Below, one piece after another: positions 1-11,316 of a stretch of 64,000 nucleotides of DNA. Origin of the DNA: Macrostomum hystrix (taxonomy: Eukaryota > Platyhelminthes > Macrostomidae); assembly GCA_950097015.1 (NCBI GenBank), contig CATNEN010000013.1, positions 124,001-188,000 of the forward strand, read 5' to 3'. Position 1 is the stretch's first letter, and the number at the start of each line of letters is the position of its first letter. A model generated the notes under the pieces. It saw only the letters and a list, made by a program, of their open reading frames with translations. It was not told the DNA's origin and searched no databases. A program made the translations under genes and the position numbers.

Positions 1-428
1 ATTCGGATTCCCAACCAAGTCGGATTCCCAATCAATTCAGATTCCCAATCAATTCGGATTCCCAATCAATTCGGATACCCAATCAATTCGGATTCCCAAT
101 CAATTCGGATTCCCAATCAATTCGGATTCCCAATCAATTCGGATTCTCAATCAATTCGGATTCCCAATCAATTCGGATTCCCAATCAAATCGGGTTCCCT
201 GGGCGGATTCCCAATCAAGTCGGGTTCCCTGGGCGGATTCCCAATCAAGTCGGGTTCCCTCGGCGGATTCCCAAATTAAGTCGGGTTCCCTGGGCGGATT
301 CCCAATCAAGTCGGGTTCCCTGGGCGGATTCCCAATCAAGTCGGGTTCCCTGGGCGGATTCCCAGTCAAGTCGGGTTCCCTGGGCGGATTCCCAGTCAAG
401 TCGGGTTCCCTGGGCGGATTCACTAGTC
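1..428. repeat. Two-phase minisatellite at the window edge
   Basis: From 1 to about 185 a unit of 17 bp (AATTCGGATTCCCAATC) repeats. From about 186 to 425 the same core is carried in a longer unit of about 30 bp that adds AAGTCGGGTTCCCTGGGC. The shared GGATTCCCAATC core shows that the second array derives from the first or the reverse. The array continues off the left edge. The open frame on the minus strand here is a by-product of the repeat. Confidence 0.95.
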
Positions 429-898
429 GCATTTTACATAGGTCTCTTTATGGCTCATTTAATCAGTAAAATTCTAAGCGCAAGGACCAGTAAACCCACT
501 GGTTAACACTGACGATGCCGAGCTAGCAGATTTTTTAAATTATTTTATAAAGTGAAAATAAATCGCTGGAAATCACGTTTTGTTTAAGACCTGAGCGGCA
601 TGAGTCAGTTTACTGATGCTGAATGGACTCAGGTAAGAAGCAGACAGACAGTCTGGAAGAAATGCAGCAGCTATAGAGACTCTAAGCTCTTTGTTACTAT
701 CGGGGGGTCGTTTAAGTGGAGAGAGACAGCAAATTTGAGCTAAATTTGTTGCTTATTGCTCATCTGAGTCTTCAACTGTCCGACCGTACCTTGAATTCCC
801 TTTTCTTCTCAAGCACATTGCTTGTGCACTTAAATTTAAGAGGCCTCTAGAATTAACTTGTCTGCATCTCAGTCAAAAGTGGCCAGGCAGTCATCTGT

Positions 899-930
<32 letters not shown>

Positions 931-2745
931 TCTGGTCCGGTGGTGAAAGGCAAACAAACCGCTTCTGACATTTATAATGTTATGGCCTGTCTCTCTAGTG
1001 TCACCGAGATTTCAACATCTCAAATAGTTTCAATGGATTTATTGAAGAATTGAGGCTTTTGATAATAAGGCGTCACTTGAAATCGGGAGAAATTGTTGCA
1101 TGCGGCTGGTTTTGCTTTGAGATATTTGTGCTTCGACAAATATTCTAGTGAGCAAAGCCACGAATAGCTAAGTGGAGTTTGAGCACACAGTTTGCATAAT
1201 GATAATGATCAAACTCATTCTCCACAGCTAGCATTGTGTTCCATTATTAAATCTTAAAGGGAAAACTGCTGTATAGGCTAAGGTCCTTTCAAGCCCATTG
1301 ATCTGTCAAACTTGTAAATCACCGGTAAGGAACTCACTCATCTCGTACAATACTGCATGGATGATTTGTGACACAATCACTAGGCTCAGCTGCCAACTGT
1401 GTAGGGAACTCAGTCGTTAATAATAATAATACTAATTCTGATGGTCTAGCGAGGGAGCCGGGGATAAGTGGGTCGGGGGGGCGACTGTGTTGAGCCCCGG
1501 GGGGATTTCCTATACTAGAGAGAGACTTCGCCTGTCTGACAGCTGTCCTTGGACCCTCGGATCCAGTCTCCGTACATGGCGGCTCCGAGATACAACTGTT
1601 GAGAACTCGCAGACTCCATCCCGGACAGCCATAGCAATCAGACAGGTTGAGATGGTTGATGAGGGCATCTAAAGCTAGAGCTAAATCACATTTGATAAAT
1701 TATGTGGGATACGGGATTTGCTCGGTGAAAAAATAGCGGGAAATTTCTACTCATTTTAAATGTTGCCGTTGCTAAGGATCAGGGAGTGATTAGGGTTTGG
1801 ATTACTAAACTAAAATAAACTCCCGGTGGTCAGGAGTTCGAATCTCAATACAAGGAAACAATGAATTTTTATTGCCTCCTAGGGCAGACATTTGACGCAG
1901 CATTTTATCACTTACAGCATGACATATTTACACACGCTTGTGCCCAAATATACTTCATCCAAAAGGAACACACAAATAGTCTCATACACTCCAATCTTAT
2001 CCAAATCCCAACAGAAATCTCCCTTCCTCCATCACTGGCTTCGAACTTTTTTCTCCAGTCAATTTCTAGACGCTCTCATTCTCCCAGACTCCCGCGGTGA
2101 GTTGGTTCTCTCCCTCCCCCTGCTGCAGTGCTTCCCACGGGCTTGTCTCCGCGTGGCAGCGCGTCACAGCGGGTCTCATTAGCAGCACTCCACTTGCTTG
2201 ACATCTATAGCCCACACACACACAGGCCTATAGCAGCTCTCTGCACAGGCGGTCTGTGAACTCGCTTTACTAGTTCTTTTAGAGTTTTGAACCCATTCAC
2301 TCGCGCTTCCTTAATAGGGAAGTTGCGAGTCTGGGCGTCGATAACAGTCAGCCATTGATTCTGACGGGAAAACTGAGCAGCATTTGGCAACATTTCCAAT
2401 ATGGAAACAACTTCGTTTATAATGAATCTTGCAGCTGGAGAAGAACTCCTTACACCTGATTTCTTTGTTTCCTATAAGCCCTAGTTGAAGATTTCAGAAA
2501 TGAAAAAAGTCTGGAACTGGTTGCTCAGTTAATTGGCTTTTCTGGAGAGTATTAAGGTGCTGTGGGAGTGCCGAGAAAGGCCAATTATGCTACGGTAACG
2601 ACTTTACCTCTTACAAATGCTAGCCTGAACCGAAGCACAACAGAAGACTTAAAAAACGCTAAACTGACAGAGCTCAAATGCTCAGTGTTTTATCGACATC
2701 TGCGGCTGACACCTGTGGTGTCATGATGAGAAATTTACGCGCGAA
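429..2745. other. Gene-free stretch with short simple repeats
   Basis: No convincing coding exon is seen on either strand. It holds a CTG trinucleotide run at about 901-929 and a TAA run at about 1420-1432. A tRNA B-box-like string (GTTCGAATC) lies near 1830 without a convincing A box. Short open frames at 1487-2400 lack any family resemblance. Confidence 0.6.
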
Positions 2746-3075
2746 AGTCAGAGGATCAGGGAGTTACGGGTGTCAGGGGATCAGGGAGTCACGGGTGTCA
2801 AGGGATCAGTAAGTCAACGGATTTCAGGGGATCACGGAGTCACTGGTGACTGGGGATCAGGGAGTCGCGTGTGTCAGGGGATCAGGGAGTCACGGGTGTC
2901 AAGGGATCAGGAAGTCACTGGTGTCTGGGGATCAGGGAGTCGCGGGTGTCAGGGGATCAGGAAGTCAACGGATTTCAGGGGATCACGGAGTCACTGGTGA
3001 CTGGGGATCAGGAAGTCAACGGATTTCAGGGGATCAGGGAGTCACTGGTGACTGGGGATCAGGGAGTCACGCGGG
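2746..3075. repeat. Minisatellite, about 25-bp unit
   Basis: Imperfect units of about 25 bp built on GGGATCAGGGAGTCACGGGT and GTCAG, with variants AAGTCAACGGATTTCAGG. The same words reappear in the array at 4375-5070, so the two arrays are related. Frames open through it are not genes. Confidence 0.9.
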
Positions 3076-4374
3076 ATAGATGGCTCTGAGACGTGAAAAT
3101 TAATCCTGTATTCAGTTTCATATTTTCAGATGATCATTGCGTAATTAATCGAGAATGATACGACGTTCTGATTATAACTTGGTCGTACGTTAAATATTTT
3201 TTAATTATTCATTTACGTCTCTCTTGTATCTCTAGGCCAAGCTTCTGATTTTGTTGCCACAAGCCAAGTATTCAGAAAACAATGGATTAAACAATATAGA
3301 CTGAGGGAAGTAGATATTTAAGCGAAAATTGTGGCAAGATGGTGGCTTATAATTATGATGGATGGCCATAAAGCACATGCATATTATTGCCTCAGAAAAG
3401 CAAATTGAGAAGGAATCAACCATTTGGGATTTCTCTCCCATTTCTGGGCACAGAAAAAGCTGCGATCCCCACAAAATGCAACGCGAGCGTGCCACAGACC
3501 AGCGTTGGCAACAGGGCCTCAACAATGCCGGAGAGGTTGGGGATCTAGAGGGATATTAGGGACTACAAGGGGACACACGGGAGCAGCGGAGAAGCGCGTC
3601 AGTGAAAGAGGAAAATGCTGTGGAGATTTTTTTCGGTCAGTTTTTTCATTCTTCCCATCTGTGACTGGGGCATTGGGGGGCATTGTTGTTGCGGCTGGGC
3701 GGGACGTGAGGCAACTCGGGTCGGGGGAGGGGAGAATTCGAGCGAGCTAAGAGCGGCTCTAGGAGGAGGAAAAAAACAACAAACATTTTTTATCCTCTAT
3801 TCTCCAGGGTCCTCAAGCCCCGCCTCTCCCGGGGCTTCACCGCGCGCCAACCCCTGCGCCTCCCTACCGACTCAAATCCCTTTTTTTCTCGCTGGCTTAG
3901 GGAGCTGGGGGGTTTTGGTGGGGCAATTAGGCCGGCCCACTTCGATGAGGAGGGGAAATCCGCACGTGATGCCAGAGCTTTGGGGATCTATTAATTAGAG
4001 TGGGAAATATGTAGGAAGGCAATGGGATAATAGATCGGGGAGACATTCGGCTTTGGCATGAAAAAAATCCTTCAGCCCCATCGCAACCGTCGTGAGGCGA
4101 TTCGAGCAACTTTTCGCCTGCCTTCCCCTCCCCTCATTCGGCCCTGTTCCCATTCGACCAGATTTCGTCTCTCTGCCTCTCCCGCCCGTCAATGCCTACA
4201 TGAGCGTTTTTTTCTGAACGAGAATTTGAAAAAGCAAAACTTTTTTCATTTATTTCTTTTTCTAATTCTGTCTTGAACCCGAGATTTCTCGAGCTCGTGG
4301 ATCGTGAATCTATTATCCGAAATCTAAAGCTTTAATATTCTATGAAATATGTTTAGCTCAGGAGTGTAAGGATC
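3076..4374. other. Gene-free stretch
   Basis: Mixed composition, with a GC-rich purine/pyrimidine-skewed part at about 3550-4000. Several open frames of 60-127 codons overlap in different phases and resemble nothing recognised. No promoter, RNA gene or repeat family could be supported. Confidence 0.5.
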
Positions 4375-5070
4375 AGGGTTTAGTGTCAGGAGGGGATCAA
4401 GAAGTCACTGTTGTCAAGTATCTGGGTGTCACGGGTGTCAGGGGATCAGGGAGTCACGGGTGTCAGGAGATCAGGGAGTCGCTGGCATCAGGGGATCAGG
4501 AGGTCAACGGATTTCAGGGATCACAGAGTCACTGGTCACTGGGGATCCGGGAGTCGCGGGTGTCAGGAGGGGATCAGGGAGTCACGAGTGTCGGGAGGGG
4601 ATCATCGAGTCACGAGTGTCAGGAGGGGATCATGGAGTCACGAGTGTCAGGAGGGGATCAGGGAGTCACGAGTGTCAGGAGGGGATCATGGAGTCACGAG
4701 TGTCAGGAGGGGATCCGGGAGTCACGAGTGTCAGGAGGGGATCATGGAGTCACGAGTGTCAGGAGGGGATCAGGGAGTCACGAGTGTCAGGAGGGGATCA
4801 GGGAGTCACGAGTGTCAGGAGGGGATCATGGAGTCACGAGTGTCAGGAGGGGATCATGGAGTCACGAGTGTCAGGAGGGGATCAGGGAGTCACGAGTGTC
4901 AGGAGGGGATCATGGAGTCACGAGTGTCAGGAGGGGATCATGGAGTCACGAGTGTCAGGAGGGGATCATGGAGTCACGAGTGTCAGGAGGGGATCATGGA
5001 GTCACGAGTGTCAGGAGGGGATCATGGAGTCACGAGTGTCAGGAGGGGATCAGGGAGTCACGGGTGTCTT
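4375..5070. repeat. Minisatellite, 28-bp unit
   Basis: Highly regular 28-bp units beginning GTCAGGAGGGGATCATGGAG and ending TCACGAGT, alternating ATCATGG and ATCAGGG variants. The first about 190 bp are more diverged and resemble the array at 2746-3075. Three units make 84 bp, so all frames stay open for over 200 codons. These are not treated as genes. Confidence 0.95.
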
Positions 5071-5073
5071 GAC

Positions 5074-5760
5074 TTAGCTGCAGGGGGCATCCCACGGATG
5101 CAGCGGGGACGCCTTGCCGCCCATTCCGCTAGCCCCTGGCGACCAAAGCCGCGGTGTCGCGCAGGGGGATCCGGTGATGCCGGCGTCCACAGCGCGGTCC
5201 TCCTCCGGAGAGTCCGGGAGGTGGAGAGTCGCTCGCCCAGTGGCCCTTAGGTAACGGACGAGCTGGCAGATGTTCTCAGGCCTGAAAACGTCGGGGAGAT
5301 TCGGGTTTGGGCCGAGATCGGTGAGCCTGTCCTGAGTGAAGGCGGGGCAGTCGCAAATAAAATGCTCTGCATCCTCAACGTAGGAGAGGCAGAAAGGGCA
5401 CTCCTCACTGCGGATTTTGCCTTGCAGGAAGCGGTCCCTGGCGAAACAGCCGTGGCCAGAGAGGGCCATGGTGACTGCCCTGATTTCCTTGCGTTTAATT
5501 CCAAGCAGGGCCTTGCGAAGGGCAGTGGAGGGACAAGGAACAGCAGCGCGAGACAATCGGCGGTATTGATCCACCTGTCCTTGTGCTTTGAGGCCACCCA
5601 CTAGTAAATCCGAGTGTTGACGACGGCGGTAGGGGTGGAGACCGCAGGCACGGGGCCAAAAAGCGAACCCGTCGAACCGGCCTTGGCGAGGCTGTCGGCC
5701 AATTCGTTACGGGTGCCAGGGGACCATAGTAACCCCGTTTAAGCTCAATCGCTGGTGGCG
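5074..5760 (-). mobile_element. Non-LTR retrotransposon (LINE) 3' remnant: RNase H end and terminal Cys motif
   Basis: Read on the minus strand, 5679-5710 encodes an RNase H tail ([11 protein letters not shown]), as in RNase H-bearing LINE clades. Downstream, 5240-5420 encodes a C-terminal cysteine motif (ECPFC...[10 protein letters not shown]) of the kind found at the end of LINE ORF2 proteins. An in-frame stop lies near 5605 and the frame shifts beside it, so the copy is dead. It is 5'-truncated at about 5760 and abuts the 28-bp minisatellite at its 3' side. The clade cannot be fixed without the reverse-transcriptase domain. Confidence 0.75.
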
Positions 5761-5804
5761 CATAGTTCACACAATGTCCGCACCGAATCCCTCCCTCCGC
5801 GCAG

Positions 5805-6611
5805 TTGTGCTTCAACAAGCAGGACCTGCTGCTGCACAACAGCTCGGTGCACAAGGCCGATCCCAGGCCATTCCAGTGCGACACCTGCGGCCGGCAATTC
5901 GCCACTGCGGCCTACCTGTGCCAGCACAGGCGAATCCACACCGGCCAGAGACCCTACGGCTGCAAGTTCTGCGACAAGCGCTTCACCCAGCTGTCACACG
6001 TGCAGCAGCACGAGCGGATTCACACAGGCGACAAGCCCTACCGCTGCTGGCACTGCGCCAAGAGCTTCACCCAGATGAGCAACCTGCAGAGTCACCAGCG
6101 GCAGCACACCAAGGACAAGCCGCACAGGTGCGACGCCTGCCACATGTGCTTCGACTCCAGGGAGGAGCTGGACACGCATGCGGCCGCCAGACACAGCACC
6201 AACAAGTACAGCCGGGTGCTGCTCTGCCGGGTCTGCGGCAAGGCCTACAATTCAGAAACTTACCTTAGCAAGCACCTGGCCAAGCACAGGGACAAGCAGG
6301 CAAGGCAGAACGAGCAGCAGCAGCAGCAGCCGCACGCCACCGACTTCGCTGCTCATCGTTCGCCACTGGCACCGCCGCTGCCGCCGCAGCCGCTTCAACA
6401 CCAGAATCATCTTCAGCAACAGCAGCAGCAGCAGCAGCATCCGTCTAATATGGCACTGGCGCAGCCGGCCGTCACCTCGTCGCCTTCGTCTGGTCAACAC
6501 GCGGCTGCCGCAGCCGCAGCCGCAGCCGCCGCAGCCGCAGCCGCAGCAGCCAATGGCTATTCGTCCGCTTTCGCTAGCGGGGTTGCCGGTCCGTTCAAGT
6601 TCGCATTCTGA
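5805..6611 (+). CDS. C2H2 zinc-finger transcription factor, terminal exon (rotund/squeeze/ZNF384-362-like)
   Basis: This exon encodes 268 residues and ends at TGA 6609-6611. It opens right after a pyrimidine-rich acceptor (CCTCCGCGCAG, ending 5804), so it is an internal-to-terminal exon and no ATG is needed at 5805. The first finger is incomplete: only its His half is present, so its Cys pair must lie in an upstream exon that I did not find. Five full C2H2 fingers follow within about residues 24-165. The linker HTGDKPYRC and the block FTQLSHVQQH, repeated as FTQMSNLQSH, are typical of the rotund/squeeze/ZNF384/LIN-29 group. The C-terminus is low complexity: two glutamine runs (about 169-175 and 205-212) and an alanine run (about 228-246), encoded by CAG and GCC repeats. 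A nuclear DNA-binding regulator is expected from the family. The orthology within the group is not settled. Confidence 0.85.
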   Translation: MCFNKQDLLLHNSSVHKADPRPFQCDTCGRQFATAAYLCQHRRIHTGQRPYGCKFCDKRFTQLSHVQQHERIHTGDKPYRCWHCAKSFTQMSNLQSHQRQHTKDKPHRCDACHMCFDSREELDTHAAARHSTNKYSRVLLCRVCGKAYNSETYLSKHLAKHRDKQARQNEQQQQQPHATDFAAHRSPLAPPLPPQPLQHQNHLQQQQQQQQHPSNMALAQPAVTSSPSSGQHAAAAAAAAAAAAAAAAANGYSSAFASGVAGPFKFAF

Positions 6612-7385
6612 TCCTGATAACAGTAGGGCTGCGGGCTTTGGCAGTCCTGAAAAACACATTCTTATATATGAATAACTGGCTTATATATAATCTTTGAAAT
6701 TCAAAAAGGTTATAAAAATCTAACTTTGATATCTCAAATGGAAATCTTTTTCTTATTACACTGATTTACTGTCTTGTGTCCGTCAATGCTTTTCTTCTTG
6801 TCATCAATTTTCGCCTATTAATACAGTCCGCACGATATTCCCAATCGCACTGCTGTAAGTAGCTTTGTAGAGGATTTTGTTGGTGAAATGTGAATGCTCT
6901 ATTGCAATTCTATCGCTGAAAATTGTCTAATATTGGATGCCTGTGACACTGCGGCAAGCAGCTCTTTTGTTGATGTAATCCCATGCTATCCCTCTTAGCC
7001 CTGTAATTAGTTTACCCAAGTCCATATTACCGTCTGTAACTGTTACTGAATAATTACAAACGTAAACTACATATGTCAACACTGATTTCAATCTATCCAA
7101 AGATGATTCCGTTGTGAAAAGTTCCAGTTTACACTCGTACAGGTATGTTTTATGTCTATGCACTGACTAACTATTAAGCCTATGAGCAATCTTAGTTGGA
7201 CACTATATTATATACGCGAATGAATCTAAGCGCAATTCGAAGTCACTATGTGTTTGTGAATGATCAGTAAATTACTTATCAGTCGGACTAAATTCGCGCA
7301 GGAAATAATATCCTCTCACTTGCAAGCATTCCTCGCGTGTTTGCTTATTTTCTAGCTGAATATTCAATACATGTAATCTAATATA
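6612..7385. other. 3' flank of the zinc-finger gene
   Basis: AT-rich sequence without a supported gene. It begins with the probable 3' UTR of the zinc-finger gene. No canonical AATAAA was confidently placed. A 78-codon minus-strand frame at 6927-7163 has no recognisable features. Confidence 0.5.
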
Positions 7386-9610
7386 GTGGAGAGTGATTAA
7401 GGAATAGGCTGGGTATATTGAAGAGTAGGTGAAGTAGATAAGGGAGTAGGCGGAGTAGATTGAAGAAGATTGAAGAGTAGGCTGGGTAGATTGAAGAGTA
7501 GATGGAGTAGATTGAGAAGTAGGCTGGGTATATTGAAGAGTAGGTGATGTAGATAAGGGAGTAGGCGGAGTAGATTGAAGAAGATTGAAGAGTAGGCTGG
7601 GTAGATTGAAGAGTAGGTGGAGTAGATTGAGAAGTAGGCAGTGTAGATTGAGGAGTAGGTGGAGTGGATTGAGGAGTAGATGGAGTAGATAGAGTAGATT
7701 GAGGAGTAGGCGGAGTAGATTGAGAAGAGTAGATTAGATTAGATTTGAGAGATTTGAGAGTAGAGTAGATTGAGGAGTAGGTATAGTAGATTGAGGCATA
7801 GGTGCAGTAGATTGAGGCGTAGGTAGAGTAGATTGAGGAGTGGGTAGAGTAGATTGAGGAGTAGGTAAAGTAGATTGAGGAGTAGGTAAAGTAGATTGAG
7901 GCGTAGGTGTAGTAGATTGAGGAGTAGGTAGAGTAGATTGAGGTGTAGGTAGAGTAGATTGAGGAGTAGGTGTAGTAGATTGAGGAGTAGGTAGAGTAGA
8001 TTGAGGCGTAGGTAGAGTAGATAGAGGAGTAGGTGCAGTAGATTGAGGAGTAGGTAGAGTAGATTGAGGAGTAGGTGCAGTAGATTGAGGAGTAGGTGCA
8101 GTAGATTGAGGAGTAGGCTGGGTATATTGAAGAGTAGGTGATGTAGATAAGGGAGTAGGCGGAGTAGATTGAAGAAGATTGAAGAGTAGGCTGGGTAGAT
8201 TGAAGAGTAGGTGGAGTAGATTGAGAAGTAGGCAGTGTAGATTGAGGAGTAGGTGGAGTGGATTGAGGAGTAGATGGAGTAGATAGAGTAGATTGAGGAG
8301 TAGGCGGAGTAGATTGAGAAGAGTAGATTAGATTAGATTTGAGAGATTTGAGAGTAGAGTAGATTGAGGAGTAGGTATAGTAGATTGAGGCATAGGTGCA
8401 GTAGATTGAGGCGTAGGTAGAGTAGATTGAGGAGTGGGTAGAGTAGATTGAGGAGTAGGTAAAGTAGATTGAGGAGTAGGTAAAGTAGATTGAGGCGTAG
8501 GTGTAGTAGATTGAGGAGTAGGTAGAGTAGATTGAGGTGTAGGTAGAGTAGATTGAGGAGTAGGTGTAGTAGATTGAGGAGTAGGTAGAGTAGATTGAGG
8601 CGTAGGTAGAGTAGATAGAGGAGTAGGTGCAGTAGATTGAGGAGTAGGTAGAGTAGATTGAGGAGTAGGTGCAGTAGATTGAGGAGTAGGTGCAGTAGAT
8701 TGAGGAGTAGGCTGGGTATATTGAAGAGTAGGTGAAGTAGATAAGGGAGTAGGCGGAGTAGATTGAAGAAGATTGAAGAGTAGGCTGGGTAGATTGAAGA
8801 GTAGGTGGAGTAGATTGAGAAGTAGGCAGTGTAGATTGAGGAGTAGGTGGAGTGGATTGAGGAGTAGATGGAGTAGATAGAGTAGATTGAGGAGTAGGCG
8901 GAGTAGATTGAGAAGAGTAGATTAGATTAGATTTGAGAGATTTGAGAGTAGAGTAGATTGAGGAGTAGGTATAGTAGATTAAGGCATAGGTGCAGTAGAT
9001 TGAGGCGTAGGTAGAGTAGATTGAGGAGTGGGTAGAGTAGATTGAGGAGTAGGTAAAGTAGATTGAGGAGTAGGTAAAGTAGATTGAGGCGTAGGTGTAG
9101 TAGATTGAGGAGTAGGTAGAGTAGATTGAGGCGTAGGTAGAGTAGATTGAGGAGTAGGTGTAGTAGATTGAGGAGTAAGTAGAGTAGATTGAGGCGTAGG
9201 TAGAGTAGATAGAGGAGTAGGTGCAGTAGATTGAGGAGTAGGTAGAGTAGATTGAGGAGTAGGTGCAGTAGATTGAGGAGTAGGTGCAGTAGATTGAGGA
9301 GTAGGCGCAGTAGATTGAGGAGTAGGTGCAGTAGATTGAGGAGTAGGCGCAGTAGATTGAGGAGTAGGTAGAGTAGATTGAGGAGTAGGTAAAGTAGATT
9401 GAGGAGTAGGTAAAGTAGATTGAGGAGTAGGTAGAGTAGATTGAGGAGTAGGTGTAGTAGATTGAGGAGTAGGTGCAGTAGATTGAGGAGAGTAGATTAG
9501 ATTAGATTTGAGAGATTTGAGAGTAGAGTAGATTGAGGAGTAGGTGCAGTAGATTAAAGCGTAGGTGCAGTAGATTGAGGCGTAGGTGGTGTAGACTGTG
9601 CGCGGGTAGA
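7386..9610. repeat. 21-bp minisatellite with a 594-bp higher-order repeat
   Basis: The base unit is about 21 bp (AGTAGATTGAGGAGTAGGTA plus G). A diagnostic variant block, CTGGGTATATTGAAGAGTAG, starts at 7524, 8118 and 8712, exactly 594 bp apart, with an older partial copy at 7409. The sequence between these marks is almost identical in all three copies, including the unique words AGATTAGATTAGATTTGAGA. The array was therefore amplified in large blocks recently. After about 9230 it reverts to simple units. A 222-codon minus-strand frame through it is a repeat artefact. Confidence 0.93.
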
Positions 9611-10015
9611 GTTGTATGTGTATTTGATTTCTTGTGAGTAGAATCATATTTTAGTTCACACTGAAACCTGGACCAACTTGTTTTATATTTTGAGACTTAT
9701 ACCGACAACACAATTCTAATTTCCCTCTGGCTGGTCTCAGTTGGTGGCTGCTCAAGCAATTTCTAACGTCAAAGGAAATCAGCGGGGCGATTTCAAGCAG
9801 ATTGGAGATTGAGAAACAGGGCCAGAAAATTGCAGCTGCAGTTTTCGCCGAATCAGAAATGTTCAGTGCTTAAGGTAATTTTCCCATTCTACTCAACCTG
9901 AATCATAAAAAGAGATAAAGATATTAAAACCTGTGATCGAGAACCTGGGATCGTTAATCCCTTATTGGAAATCAACGACAGGAAATACAAGAAAAAAACT
10001 GGATTGGGGTTTCAG
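9611..10015. other. Short non-coding gap
   Basis: Unique sequence between two minisatellites. No gene, RNA or regulatory element is supported. Confidence 0.5.
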
Positions 10016-10172
10016 GGATCATGGGGGACCAGGGAATCCAGTATCGGGAATCCGGGATGGGGAATCCGGGATGGGGAATCCGGGATGGGGAATCCGGTAT
10101 TGGGAAATCGGTATAGGAAATCCGGGATGGGAAATCCGGTATAAGGAATCTGGGATCGGGAATATATGATAG
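10016..10172. repeat. Short minisatellite, about 14-bp unit
   Basis: Degenerate tandem units around GGGAATCCGGGATG, with variants GGTATT and GGTATA. About ten units are visible. Both strands stay open through it for about 70-80 codons, which is a repeat effect. Confidence 0.8.
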
Positions 10173-10397
10173 CAAGTCAGTTGCCAAGTCACTCGTGCTT
10201 GACAGCCTTTAGTTTCTGTCTTGAAAGATTTTTCAGTTGGCAGAATTACAAAATAGATTTCCTTGCACGGCAACTAAAACAGCAATTCCCGTCCAGATCT
10301 GCGACTCGCTGCGACAAACTTTCCTGCAGAGAGCTTTGAAGTCTTCAAAGCCAAAGAATACGCTGTTTCTGCAGCCTCACCTACCCTAGAAACTAGG

Positions 10398-10621
10398 CCA
10401 ATCAGGCGCAGGTGTTAAAAACGGCAGAATCTCAAAATTGGAAGATAAAATTGGTCAGATAGAGCGGCAATTCCCGACAAGACCAATGAGAGAGCGGGTT
10501 TTCGCTAACATAAACTATCGTCGTCTTTCGAGGCTAAATGGTTTCAATCAAAACATCCGCCCACGCGAGCCACCCGGCCCAGCTGCTCTCAATGCTGATT
10601 GGCTGGCGGAGTTCTATATTA
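10398..10621 (+). promoter_or_regulatory. Putative promoter with CCAAT boxes and a TATA-like box
   Basis: CCAAT words occur at 10398-10402 and 10483-10487 (+) and inverted (ATTGG) at 10450-10454 and 10598-10602. A TATA-like TCTATATTA lies at 10613-10621. The spacing suits transcription starting near 10645 and reading into the cysteine-rich peptide gene at 10794. The elements are seen; promoter activity is inferred. Confidence 0.45.
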
Positions 10622-10793
10622 GAAAGCCGCTGAAACTCACGGCTAAACCACAAGAAGTCGAGAGAGAAGGAAAAATTTTCCCTTCGAGAAGATGAGATAG
10701 GTCGACGAATCTCTGCTCCTTGCCTGTAACTTTTGTTGCTATGCAGTTTGCTCTCCAATGACTGTTGCAGACTGTGACTGTGCAGCCAGACAC

Positions 10794-11024
10794 ATGCCTA
10801 GCTGTGGAATACTCCTCATGTTTGTGGCGGCCTCCGCCAGCTGTCTCATGCTGGACGCTGACGCCGCCTGCGCAGCAAATCCGGTAGCCTCGGCGTCGAT
10901 TGGTCCTGGCAGCTGCAATCGCGAGATCGTCAGGTGCCGCAGTCATCGCGACTGCTGCCAGCCGAACCGGTGCCTGAAACGGCGCGGAAGCAGCGTCGGC
11001 TACTGCTGCTGCATTGTCTGGTGA
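10794..11024 (+). CDS. Small secreted cysteine-rich peptide with a knottin (inhibitor cystine knot)-like pattern
   Basis: A single exon encodes a predicted 76-residue precursor. I chose ATG 10794 over the in-frame ATG 10758 because a hydrophobic signal peptide begins there (residues 1-24, core GILLMFVAA), with likely cleavage after DADA. The mature part has nine cysteines. The core spacing is C-x6-C-x5-CC-x4-C-x10-C, which fits the general inhibitor cystine knot pattern, followed by two more adjacent cysteines near the C-terminus. Basic residues cluster between the third and last Cys groups. Coding is supported by the signal peptide, the ordered cysteines and the GC-rich codon use compared with AT-rich flanks. 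Knottins serve as ion-channel ligands, protease inhibitors, antimicrobial peptides or signals, and nothing here tells which. No homologue is recognised. Confidence 0.6.
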   Translation: MPSCGILLMFVAASASCLMLDADAACAANPVASASIGPGSCNREIVRCRSHRDCCQPNRCLKRRGSSVGYCCCIVW

Positions 11025-11316
11025 CTGCCTCGGGCTAGGCCGAGTTAGAGATCGGCTATTGAAATGCGGGGAATTTTCCTGGCTTCCTAGAAAAAACTGA
11101 CTTTGTTTTAAAAACACTTCCCAATCAAGACAAAAATGAAAAAATTGGACTTTTAAATTTTATTAGAGAAACTAAATTTCTCCCCATTTAAACCTATCCA
11201 ATAAAAATATTTTCTTTTCCTGTCTAAAATAAGTTTGTGTAACGAATAAAACTGAACAAAAACAATGCCCACTGATCTTTGTTTTACCAAGCAAATTAAC
11301 GTAATCATTTTAGGTC

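Noticed and set aside
1815-1860. Possible tRNA or SINE from a GTTCGAATC B-box-like word
   Set aside because: No convincing A box at the right distance and no second copy in the window.
4383-5250. Open frames of 205-279 codons in three phases
   Set aside because: They lie in the 28-bp minisatellite; three units make 84 bp, so every phase stays open. No non-repeat coding signal.
8979-9647. 222-codon minus-strand frame with a STLPTPQ repeat
   Set aside because: It is the 21-bp minisatellite read as seven-residue units, with no signal peptide, promoter or flanking exon.
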